Source: Chara braunii
Taxonomy: Eukaryota > Streptophyta > Charophyceae > Charales > Characeae
Assembly (NCBI GenBank): GCA_003427395.1
Contig: BFEA01000071.1
Location: 1,288,243-1,322,513 of the forward strand
Length of the DNA stretch: 34,271 nt
Reading direction: 5' to 3'
A model generated the notes under the pieces. It ran no database searches, was not told the origin of the DNA, and worked only from the letters and a program-made list of their open reading frames with translations. Of this stretch, positions 19,543 to 29,483 are shown one piece after another. The first letter of the stretch is position 1, and each line of letters opens with the position of its first letter. The position numbers and the translations under genes were made by a program.

Positions 19543-21410
19543 GTGGTACAAACTTCATGGCGCCTTCACCCTCTCCCTTACCCGCCTCCCCCTTAACGCT
19601 TTAATGGAAACTGCGACCTCTGCTTACCCTAACCCCCTGCCCTTCCCTAGCTCACACATTTAGTCCTCATGTCCCAACCCAGCCCCCTTTCCCCTCTCTG
19701 GCCCCAACCCAGCCCCGTCCCCCTGGCCCTTCCTCTTCCCCTGTTGCACCGGTGCCCAAGGAAAACCCACCCTTTTCCATCACCACAAGGGCCCTCCTGC
19801 ACTCCACCCCCTACCTGAGCAGGAGGTTCTCATGCTTTGAGCTCCTCACGATCCAGCTTCTTCACTGACCTAGACTCCCTTTCGTACCCCTCCCTCACGA
19901 GAGTCAAGGAAACGAGCACGTACCAGCTTGTTGTCCGAATGTGCATACTAGAAGGAAAAATAGTTTGGTCTGTCAGGGGTTTTCTGTCTTTCTTCGGGAT
20001 GCCGGACCTACTCTCCAGCATGGTACCTTCTCTTTTGTTTACATAACACATGATAAGAGCCCCTGCTTACCAGGATCCTGTAATCACCCCCAAAAGTACG
20101 CCCCTGATGGGCCTGGCGACTCCAACTCAAATCTACAAGCCAAGCGGGACAGACAAGCAACAACAGCACTGCAAAAGATGTGACCAAGGAACATGAGGTT
20201 CTGTGAGTGCATACAGGGAGGACAACTTATATAATTGCGAAGTCCTTGCTTCAGTGACAAATTTCAGAAAAGCGTCACGGGCGCATCAATTTTTAAGTGC
20301 AGCCTGTAAGGTGGAAGGCCAGATTCATTGAGAGAGTTTAAGAACCCTTGTTCAATACCAAGTCCGTTATCGTCCGGAAGGTTGAAAACCGCCTAAGATG
20401 AAAACGGAAGACTACAACTACAAGATAGCAGATGAGAATGTTGGCCACACTCCCCTTGGTATAGGGACCTCTCGCGAGCCCCTACAACAGGATAGGGCGT
20501 ACGCGAGGCACAACTTACCTCACCTTACGGGAGTTGTCACCTCCCTTCGGTGGGCATATCCCCGCCGAGCTACCACTCCACAGTACGAAAGCTGATCAGT
20601 TGCAATCGCAGAGGTGGACCAGCCGAGGGCGTTTCTCGTTCGCTGTAGCATAGAGGGTACGTGCGGTATTACGCGTCTATCGGACCCGTACGCGAACCGA
20701 CATCTTAGGGGGTTGAGGTCCCAAGCGTCGGTCGACTAGGACGCATCCCACACTCCACGCGCACACCACTATAAAGAACATAAAAATAAAAGCACACACA
20801 CACACGCGCGTATATTTACATACGCAGATGACATTGAGCGGACAACTCGACAACACTCCTAGTTCCTTAGTAGTCATCTTATAACTTTCCGGTGCGGAAA
20901 TCGAATAGGCGTTCGACACGAGACTTAGTATAAAATCGCGCGGACGCGGGGCTTACTCATATCGACTAGCAATGCAATCATTCGCAAACAGTTGCAATGA
21001 TGGCGTACTATGTAGTGCTCATAATCAAGCGGTCCTTCGTGGATCCGAGTACCGCTTATGACACTCAAGTGTCAGACTCGAGTTATCGTGGAGGCATGCC
21101 CCCTTCACGATATTGCACGACTGAAGGAATAGCCATGCGGTCGCCGCTAGACCTCTGACTTTTACGCTGAGTGTCTCGGCAGGCAGCACAGATAGGCTCT
21201 GCACGGGGGGAGATTCCTTCTATGCAGAGTCTAGGACTTGGGATGTCCTGGACAAGGACCTTGAACCCGAGCCCAGGACCAACGTCCGATTAAGAAATCC
21301 TTAAGAAGCATTCAACAATAAAGCGGTTTTTGTTTTTTTCTTCTTAATCTCAACCCCATATTTAACCTTTAAGCGTAGGTTCATCAGGCCACACGAACAC
21401 CCAACATAGG
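19543..21410. other. Intergenic stretch, nothing recognised
   Basis: A C-rich run (about 19560-19800) is followed by unremarkable sequence with short frames only. An (AC)n tract lies near 20784-20806. An imperfect inverted repeat (TAGGCTCTGCA / TGCAGAGTCTA) lies at about 21193-21232. I see no gene. Confidence 0.6.
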
Positions 21411-21414
21411 TACA

Positions 21415-21455
21415 CGTATCTATCTATCTATCTATATCTATATATATATATAAAG
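21415..21455. repeat. TATC/TA microsatellite
   Basis: Four or so CTAT units pass into a (TA)n run. It marks the left edge of the AT-rich block. Confidence 0.85.
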
Positions 21456-22050
21456 GGGAATAAGTATTTGACGATCACTTCTAACAATCACAGTCGAACT
21501 CCTCACAACCATATATATATTTGTGATCGCAGACAGTCAAATCCAAATCTGAACCACAGTACATATCTGCAATCACATCAAAAAGTCAAACAAAAGTCCA
21601 CGCACTACACGGAGTCAACTCCAACCAATCTCTATACTCATACCCATCGCTTTAGCTATGCAAGCCCCAACCTCTGTCCAACCAAACATAATTAAATACT
21701 CAGTACCTTTGTTAAATGACCATTCAATAAAAGTCCGGGTGAAACCTTAATAATATAATAAAATCACCGGGGCTAAAGTCTTTTAGGTTGAGTATTGAGG
21801 ATGAATGAGAGTTGAGTCATAGACGGACGAATCGGCAACCGACCTGTTATCAGTGATTACAAAAGGTGATCCTTGTACGATCAAGCTGAATCTATTCCAG
21901 ATCCTGAATTAAACGATCAAGAAGACATGTCAATCCCCAAGCTAAATCTATGAGTCATAATCGAGAGTAACCTCCATATCACACTTTCACAAAGAATCAT
22001 TCTTCTTGGCTAATTCTGAGTCTACCCCTAAGCCAGTACGTAAAGAAAAG
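21456..22050. other. AT-rich stretch without genes
   Basis: Base composition turns AT-rich here and stays so to about 24100. Open frames are short and match nothing. No further structure was seen in this part. Confidence 0.55.
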
Positions 22051-22057
22051 GTGGATC

Positions 22058-22895
22058 TTTTGGCAAAATCTCCTCTAGGCAGGGTGGATTGCCAATATTG
22101 TTACCTGTCAAAATACAATCTAACTCCTCTAATCTAAGAAAATTTTGGCAACACTTCTGGTAGGAGAAGTGTCTTCTCATAATTTATAATAACTTAAATA
22201 TGAAAACAAAAGACAATCTCTAATTCTGGAAAGTCAAATTTTGTGTAACTCCCCGGATGAGTAAAAATTTGGGCAACGTCTCCTTTAGAAGGGTAGACTT
22301 CCCAAATTTATACTAAGCCAGATAAGAACTCAAAAGTTAGACTTGAGTTCAATTTTAAGACAAAACTTAACTAACTTCTTAGCTTTGTAGAAATTTCGGC
22401 AGCGCTTCCCGTAAAGAAAGTGCTATGCCAAGATTTATACAAAGTTATCAACCGAGACTCCGTTAGTAGTGGCGAGCGAACGCGGATTAGACTCTAAATA
22501 CCATCCAAGCAAATTAGAAAAGATTGGAATGGACACGACTTATTCAACGCCATTGAAGATACTCGTGGTGAAGAACTCGCTGCGAAGACTCAAGCTCGTC
22601 GTGAAAGGGGATCACTGGGAATAGCCAGCCCTTGGTTGAACCCCGACCGTGTCTCTAAGTCCATATTCTAAAATGACTTTGACTTTTCAAGGTCTAATTT
22701 TGTCGAACTCCCTAATTTAGTAAAAATTTGGGCAGCACTCCTTTTAGGAAAGAAGGTTTTTCAAATTTTTACTAAGCCAAAAAGTCAAAAAAGTTGGACC
22801 GTGAAAAAGAAAAAGTCTGACTAACTCCCTGGTTTTCTAGAAATCTCAGCAGCGCTTCCCGTAGAGACAGTGACTTACCAAGATTTATACAAAAC
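22058..22895 (+). repeat. Array of six imperfect hairpins, about 120-bp spacing
   Basis: Six related elements of about 45-58 nt begin near 22058, 22139, 22261, 22386, 22718 and 22837. The shared form is roughly TARAAATTTGGGCAGCRCTTCC, a short loop, then RAAGTGCTTGCCAAATTTATA, so each folds on itself. The fifth has 13-base perfect arms, TAGTAAAAATTTG (22718-22730) and CAAATTTTTACTA (22762-22774). The second has inner arms ACACTTCT / AGAAGTGT. Most are preceded by a conserved AACTCCCT-like stretch. Spacings are about 81, 122, 125, 332 and 119 bp. The long interval holds an rRNA-like insert. No known element is recognised. Confidence 0.75.
22447..22660 (+). rRNA. Fragment resembling bacterial/mitochondrial 23S rRNA 5' domain
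   Basis: About 40 bases (22447-22486) read like domain I of bacterial-type large-subunit rRNA, including ACCGAGACTCCG and AGTAGTGGCGAGCGAACG, and fit the alphaproteobacterial/mitochondrial form better than a cytosolic 25S form. Similarity fades after about 22490; a later piece (GGGAATAGCCAGCCC) may be related but I cannot align it. A full 23S gene would be about 3 kb, so this is a fragment: a nuclear copy of mitochondrial DNA, a piece of a fragmented rRNA gene, or contamination. It appears to be inserted in the hairpin array. Confidence 0.5.
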
Positions 22896-23189
22896 CAAGT
22901 ATAATAAATGATCCCTGAAAATGCAGAAATTGACCTAAGTAAAAATAAACTTAGCTAAAAAATTGTAGGAATTGAAGCTACCTCCTATGACTCTAGCACG
23001 TGGCGAGCAACTAAAGCAACTACCTATCAACGGAAACTCAGACTAAGTAGTAGTTGCACTCGGTCTCATGCAGACCAAACCACAAAGGTAAGTACTCTCA
23101 CCATCCCAAAGTCAACCTTGTCAAACAATAGTTTGTAGTCTTTCAATGATTTATGCCCTTATACCTTAGTTTACATAAGGCATAAAGCT

Positions 23190-23885
23190 AGGTCACCCAA
23201 ACTTATGAGAATCTGCCTAGCTCAGCCATGCCACAACAACTTTTCTCTTCTTTGGGCACATGACTAGACCGCCCTAGTCGTCCTAAACTGTTTAAGTATC
23301 CAAACTATACAAAATTGTTTGTCATTAGTCTTATAAGGTAGCATATGATTGAACCGATCAACTTAGTTCGAGGTCCAGCCTGCCCCTTCTTACCACAAGT
23401 TTATTCTTAATTAATACTCTCGTCACTTATGATAAGTTGTAGTCAGACCATGTAAACGTATGGAAAAATGCCCAACTAGCCTGTTCATAAGTGATATAAT
23501 ATAAAATATAAACAAGTTTTACCTTTTGATTCTAACATGTGCGTGGCTTCAGACCAGACCTCCCAAACTTATGGGAACCTGTCCGGTCTGTCGTCAAAAT
23601 CCTCCCTCAGAATGAAACAAAGAGGGTCAGAGTCATCCAAACTTATAGAAAAATGCTCAACCTTCTTTCAGAAACCAAATAAACATATAGAAAACCCCAA
23701 AGAAAAAAGATCAAGCCATCCAAACTTATGGAAAAATGTTTGGTCCTTGAAAAGACAATCACACTCAACCCTCGCAAGTCAAAGCAACTAGACCACCCAA
23801 ACTTGTGGGAACCTGTCTGGTCCTTCAGGCAATCCAAAATAAACATAGCACTGGACCCTCAAAACTTATGGAGACTCTCCCAGCC
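23190..23885 (+). repeat. Degenerate repeat family with core CCAAACTTATGG
   Basis: The core followed by RRAAMMTGYCTGGTC-like sequence occurs near 23197, 23562, 23637, 23720, 23797 and 23859. Variants (CCAAATAAACATATAG, CCAAAATAAACATAG) lie between some of them near 23674 and 23832, giving a rhythm of about 37-43 bp or multiples. Weaker relatives occur near 23291 and 23450. The plus strand is open for 124 codons across part of it (23728-24102) without a known motif. Confidence 0.65.
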
Positions 23886-24109
23886 TCTGGTTGACCCAGT
23901 CAAACTCAAACAATATAACCTTCCTCCCATCCTTCCCCCCAGATGCAATCCCACAATGTGCTTTCAGTCAAACAATAAAACTGAAATCGACATTACACAT
24001 ACATTTCTTTACTTAGTCTGGTTTGTCCTGAAAGTCACACTAAAAGTCAAAGTAGGGATTCATACAATATACTCAGTCAACCGTAGCAAGGTGTGTAGTT
24101 AAGGGATAT

Positions 24110-27100
24110 AACAGGGTTTATAGAAGGAGCTGAAATGTTACCTCTTTGTTCCCTGCCTCCAGAACTCCCCCTGAGTTCAGGCAGAGCTTCCGCAATCGGT
24201 GGGATGACTCCCCACAGAGTCTTGCTATGGTCCTACGGTTGCAATCCCGCTTGCTGCCTTCCTCTCAGAACAAGACTAGACTTAGACTTAGACGGGCATA
24301 ATAAGGGGTCTGAGACTCTCGAGATACAAGAGGGGGATAACTCAACTCTCAAGAGAGGGCCTTATTGCCTTGATACTCCTGAGGGCCCCACAATGATGGC
24401 CAAGAGTAACAACTTGGTCAACTTCTGAAGTCAAATTGCCGGCATAGTCTCCCCTGAACAACCACCGAAACGCAGCAACAACGCACCTCATCATTGTCCC
24501 CCGGACGCGTAGTTCAATGGGTAGAGACAGTTTAGTTCAATTTACTAGAGGCACATCTTTAGTGCGGGATCACACTAGCCCTCTGCAATGATGTCCGACA
24601 GAGAAAAGTCGGCACGACGATATGCAGCCTCGTACCGTATCATATGCAATCAATAGGCTGCCCACAGTATTGGTATTACCTTCAGGTGAGGAAGAGCAGT
24701 GCAGCTGCTTGTTCAGGTCAACGTTGTAGCTGCTTGTTCTGGTCAACGTTGCACCTGCCTGTCTTCCAACCTCACTCCCTTCAAGTACGAACTGCAGCCC
24801 TCTGTGCTGCAGTAGATGTGCTCCTCGGCCAGGTATCTTATAGCAGAGCCCAGCGAATAAACTGTTCCCAGATACCCATGCCCTTTCCCTTCTTATCGGG
24901 CGAGTTACACAGGCCTGTCCCTCCAATTACAAACAACCACGGTCGTTGTCTTGGTCTGCCGCGGATAGTTCACCTGCTGGCTCGTTTGGGAACGGCCCGT
25001 CTGCTCGCTTGCCCACAAAACAACTTATTCGATAAACACATGCCCACATATTCTTTCTTTACACTCGTTGCAACCGCTGACTGCTTGTCATCCGCCGTCG
25101 TATCTTCACTCACGAGTTCGGGCGCATGCCCTGTTCCCTCCCCTTTTTCTGTGACGCAGGTGTTTCCGTCACCCCTAGCTAGCCGCCCCTCCAACGATGG
25201 TTTCCATGCCCATTACCGGGCGACTCCCAAAGTGAACTTCGACTAGTACACGGCCAGATGCGCCCTAGTCAGGCGGGTTTACTCACAGAGATCTGTCTCC
25301 GGCCCGCCACTCGTCGGCCCTGCGAAATATAGATGAACCTCCCGCTAAGGCCCGGGTAGGTTCAATCCCTTCCTTTTCTGGCTACCTGTGTCTTCCTTCG
25401 CCACCCTTCCGGTCAGTGAAGTGAGCGGAATCTGCCAGAATCTTCTGCTATAATTTGCGACGATATACTACGATGGACACATACAGAAGGATCCCGATAT
25501 GAATACGAACGGAGGAGTTTGTCCAATGCACCACTCACCCCTGCGAGCACACAGTAAGAGATAGAGCGAGGCGGCCTCCGCTGATGGAGCAACAAAAATC
25601 GAAATGAACCTATCGCATAAAGCGGGGTAGATGCATGAGCATCTCCCCATCCCATTCCTGGGTGCAGCTCGAAATACCAACTTAGCTGAACTAACAACTC
25701 TGCGCAAAAACTAATGTCGCTATCGCGTTCCCAACGCCCCAAACCCCTGAGTTGGCACTCTACCTCGCACGACTCCTCGGAGGAATGAGGAAGATATGAA
25801 TCCCACATTCCGATTCTCACTTCCCCTTGCTATCGCCATAATTTTGTGCATCCGTTCCTCTACTCCCCTTCGATCCTACCGACTCCCTCTTCTAAAACTG
25901 ACTTCACGATTGGCTTCACTGTCCCTCAAAATTTTGGAATCGCCTTCTTCCCCGCCTGTATTCGTCTTGTAACGAGCGAGCTATCCAACTTCTTCTCTAG
26001 CCAATCCTATCCCTTTCGTCTTCCCCATCGCTGTTCTCCTTTTTGTTGTCAACGACAGTTCGCTTAGCGCACCCCTCGATCATGCAAATAAAACTCGACA
26101 GCCTGCTACCAAAAACAAACTCCGAAGGACAATCGGTTAATGACCGATTTTTGCTTAGACTACCGCCCCTACACCTAACGCCCGGTGAGCGGCCGGCTCG
26201 TCAGTACTCCTGAACTTGACGGGTGCTAGTGTCTCAACCTGGGCGCGGTCTTCGCCACGACGGCTTAATGACTTCCCACTCGACCATGCTGCGACTGTGG
26301 ACCCGGTCCCCTTCTATAGCCAGGTTCAGACATACATAGTCCTACTAAGGCCGTTCCTTGAGCGGGGGCCCTGCTGTACTGTTCTTATTTTCACGGAGGC
26401 CCCGAAAGAGAAACCTGCGCGCCGCCCTTTCCACAAAACTCGCGGGCCTCAGGCTATATGGACTCGCTTACCCCTTCATTGTTCCATCCGAACTCAAGCC
26501 CACATTCTAACATCCCATGGGTGCAAACACCATTACCCATCCTATGCCCTTGCTAGTACACCCTTGGCTCCGCTATGTTCAGCCATTGGGGCAGCCCCGA
26601 CATTGCCATGAGAGGGAGGACGCTGATCCCACGGCCACACCCCACCCCCAGCTATTATGCACATTGGACACTTTGGTCTGTGTTTATAAGCCGGGCTGGG
26701 TAGGGGAACTCCGTTAGCTTCCTGAGCCCACGCAGGTCCCATAGGCCAAGCAAAAGGGGCACTCAGTACGGCTTCGCAGCTCCTCACCGCACCCTGTCTC
26801 GAAAACCAAAAATAAAACAACGACGGTGAATAAAATATTCAAGAAGAGTTAAGTGTCGGGCGGCGACTAAGAGAGAAGAACCGCCAGTACGGCCCCGACG
26901 CCGCCGACCGCAAAACCAAGGAAGATTGCCCCGCCTAACTCTCAATTCCCCCGGTCCCTTTGCGCTACTTTGATATCCTCACGCCGTCGCTGCTCGATCA
27001 TGACCCCTGAACCTCTCTGATGAAAGTCCAATGCCGTAACCAATAGTGCTAGGCCCAAGGTTGGGTCTAGTTCTGACGGACGCTTAAACAAACGGATACT

Positions 27101-27110
27101 GAGAGACGCG
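24110..27110. other. Intergenic stretch, no supportable gene
   Basis: A 200-codon plus-strand frame at 24644-25246 starts with ATG but has no domain, signal or repeat of known type, and is not called. The stretch holds a 25-bp tandem duplication (24703-24752) and short hairpins. A tRNA-like D-arm (GCGTAGTTCAATGGGTAGAG, about 24507-24526) has no convincing T-arm. Confidence 0.55.
24703..24752. repeat. 25-bp tandem duplication
   Basis: Two adjacent 25-bp copies of AGCTGCTTGTTCAGGTCAAC plus CGTTGT-type sequence (24703-24727 and 24728-24752) differ at two positions. It is probably a local slippage product. Confidence 0.8.
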
Positions 27111-27432
27111 CAGACCTACCGAGATGTTTCGAAATCACATTGTTGTTGATGTCGTCCTCCGCACGTACACACAAGTCATAAGCAAGTGCACCAATCAAGA
27201 GAAAAACCTTTTTAATCCAAGATTAATCAAAAATAAAAATCTGGTCGGTGATTACGCCGGTCCTTCAATCATCAACAATAAAAATTACACGCGCCTCAAG
27301 TCTGCACGACCATACAGTCTCTACCTTAGTCAATCATCCAGTCAACGTAAATCACAGACACTACCTCGTTTCGCGTGGTATACTCAAACTTATAGCAAAC
27401 TCATTTTTTGTCGCTTGCAGAAATACGGGTTG

Positions 27433-27450
27433 ATACCCTTGTAAGGGTAT
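27433..27450. repeat. 18-bp palindrome
   Basis: ATACCCTTGTAAGGGTAT has perfect 8-base arms around GT. No linked gene suggests a function. Confidence 0.6.
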
Positions 27451-27618
27451 TCGCACTGACAGCTTACCGGACCATATTAAGTGACGTCCCCGTCGTTTCG
27501 CAGGATCAAGAAGCTATAAATCCATCCAAAACTCCAAATGCTGACGAGAAAGGAACCAATCCGATCAGCTGACAAACTCAGGTTCGAGGCCTCCATCAAT
27601 CCATTCCAACCGCAACTT

Positions 27619-27698
27619 TATGCTGCCAGGATTCCAACCTGGGCCTCCGTCGTCCTGACACTAGGACAGTGGGATACTCATCACTATACTACAGCATA
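27619..27698 (-). tRNA. tRNA-Asp-like sequence (pseudogene or SINE head)
   Basis: On the minus strand an 80-nt unit has a perfect 7-bp acceptor stem (TATGCTG / CAGCATA). Its D-arm has TAGTATAGTGATGAGT, close to the pol III A box and to tRNA-Asp. Its T-arm has perfect 5-bp stem CCAGG / CCTGG and loop TTGGAAT (B-box-like). The anticodon arm is odd: a possible stem TGTCC / GGACG leaves an 8-base loop holding GTC, the Asp anticodon, and the variable region is too long. No CCA is encoded, as expected for a nuclear gene, and no T-run terminator follows on the minus strand. A decayed tRNA gene or the head of a tRNA-derived SINE fits best. Confidence 0.5.
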
Positions 27699-27699
27699 A

Positions 27700-29480
27700 G
27701 TCCTAAATAGATTCCTCAACTTTCCTCTTCCCTTTGTCCTAAACAAACGCCGACTTCTCGTTAGGTGTCTCTACCTTGCAAGCAGGGTCATAACCAGGGC
27801 GCAGACCCTAACGGAGACCTTTGAAGGCATTTTTGCCTCCCTCCAATAAATTTTGCAATCAAACATATGTATATACACAAATCTCATCATAGAGTCTTCC
27901 TGCAGTGTAGTATAGGAAGGTCAGGTCTCCATCCTGGCCCACCATAGTCTGGGTGATCGTACCAGATCTACGGCCTACCGCGTTTGTTATTTCAGCGGTA
28001 GTGCCCTCGCAGGTTGTGCCACGATAGGTTTTTTCCTGATAAGCATTCAATCAGGACTCAAAAAGACTCGACTCGACTCTTATCCCACGTCGTTCCGCAA
28101 GAGTAAAACCCTCATAGGTGGCCACACCCTTTTAAGTCTTTACTCCCTTGGCAAGACGTAGGCTTGTTGTTCAGGTTACGCCGATCAGCAGCCGACACCA
28201 GGGGTTGCGCTCTAGTGATGCTAAACTTTACCGTTAGCTTGGTATTCTCATAAACATCCCAAGATTAACACAAGTGGTCGAACGGTGTGTCGCAACGATA
28301 CATGTCTATTGCGGGACTACGCAAAGGTCTGCCACACACAAAAGGTATTTACCAATCCTCTGTGGGACAACACAGAGAAACACGGCAACCTCTCCACATT
28401 CACAAAACAAAATCTCCGCCAGACGCACATTTACCAGTCCTCTAGTGTACAGAGCAAGAAGGCCCCCTCTCAGCGACATCTCCCAAATAAAATCACTTTT
28501 GCGACCTAAAAAATTCCACCAATGGTTAAACCAAATGTGGTCCTTCTCGTCAAACTTTATCATTCAAATTAGCTTTCCATGCCATGAAATCTATTAACCT
28601 CCTTGTATATGAAGGATATCTCACTCAATAGGTCTCCTAGTCATCCCTTCTCTTTTTAGGATGAGCTCTCATGCGACCCTTCTTTTAAAACATCTTCCCT
28701 TTCTGAAGATGAGTCTTCCAAATAAAACAAAAAACTGCCTTCCCACAAAAGGTGTCTCTACCATAAAACAACTCAAACTGATAGACCAACTTATGGGTCC
28801 TCATCACAACTTCAACAATAAACATTCGGCATGGTAAGCATTCGAGTCTCAAAGACTCACAAATCCCTTAGGATTCTCACATTCTTTTAAAAAAACAGAC
28901 TGCACTTCCTCTCCTTATACTCGGCCCTATCATGCGCCCGTAGGCAGATCGCACGAGTATACCGAAGAGTGGACAGTTCACATCCTTTCATATTTACGAA
29001 ATATAAAGCATACAAGATGTTCCACATACATCTTTCACACAAAACCATCATACATCAAGACCTTACCAGACATGTGAGAGTGATTGTGATCGTCATATAC
29101 AAAGAGTAGTCTCAAATAGTACTCTGCTCAAAGACACACTCAGGGATGAGATATCTCATTCAAAAACATACACAATAGTCTCATTCCACGACTTACTCAA
29201 AACAACTTAAATCACCCTCAATATAGTATATGGTCGACCATACAAGAAAATCACTGAAACAAGCCCAAAATCCCCCTATCAACGTCAAAAAGACAACCTC
29301 AGTATACACATGCTATCTCACATGGTCCTAATCTCGATGGACACCCTACGCTATAATCTCCCATCTGTACACTTGACGGCATAGATACCCAAACCTCCTA
29401 ACAATGTTAAGACAAAAAATCAAAATAAAAAACATGTGTCCAACCTGCAAACCAGGTTCATCTCATCCTCACTAGAACAT
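27700..29480. other. AT-leaning stretch, no gene seen
   Basis: Only short frames without motifs occur on either strand. Isolated relatives of the CCAAACTTATGG family may be present (for example near 27388 and 28781). In minus-strand sense this is downstream of the gag-like frame, where a pol gene would be expected, but none is visible. Confidence 0.55.
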
Positions 29481-29483
29481 ACC

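Noticed and set aside
22058-22895. CRISPR-like array of spaced repeats
   Set aside because: Units are diverged and spacers vary in length and are themselves partly related. There are no cas genes and the context is eukaryotic.
24503-24580. tRNA gene with GCGTAGTTCAATGGGTAGAG D-arm
   Set aside because: The A box is good but there is no matching acceptor or T stem.
24644-25246. 200-codon plus-strand frame starting with ATG
   Set aside because: It has no domain, codon-use signal or conserved motif, and contains a 25-bp slippage duplication. Length alone is weak evidence at this GC content.
26131-26149. Terminator-like hairpin AATCGGT / ACCGATT followed by T residues
   Set aside because: The setting is eukaryotic and there is no adjacent gene; it is a chance short hairpin.
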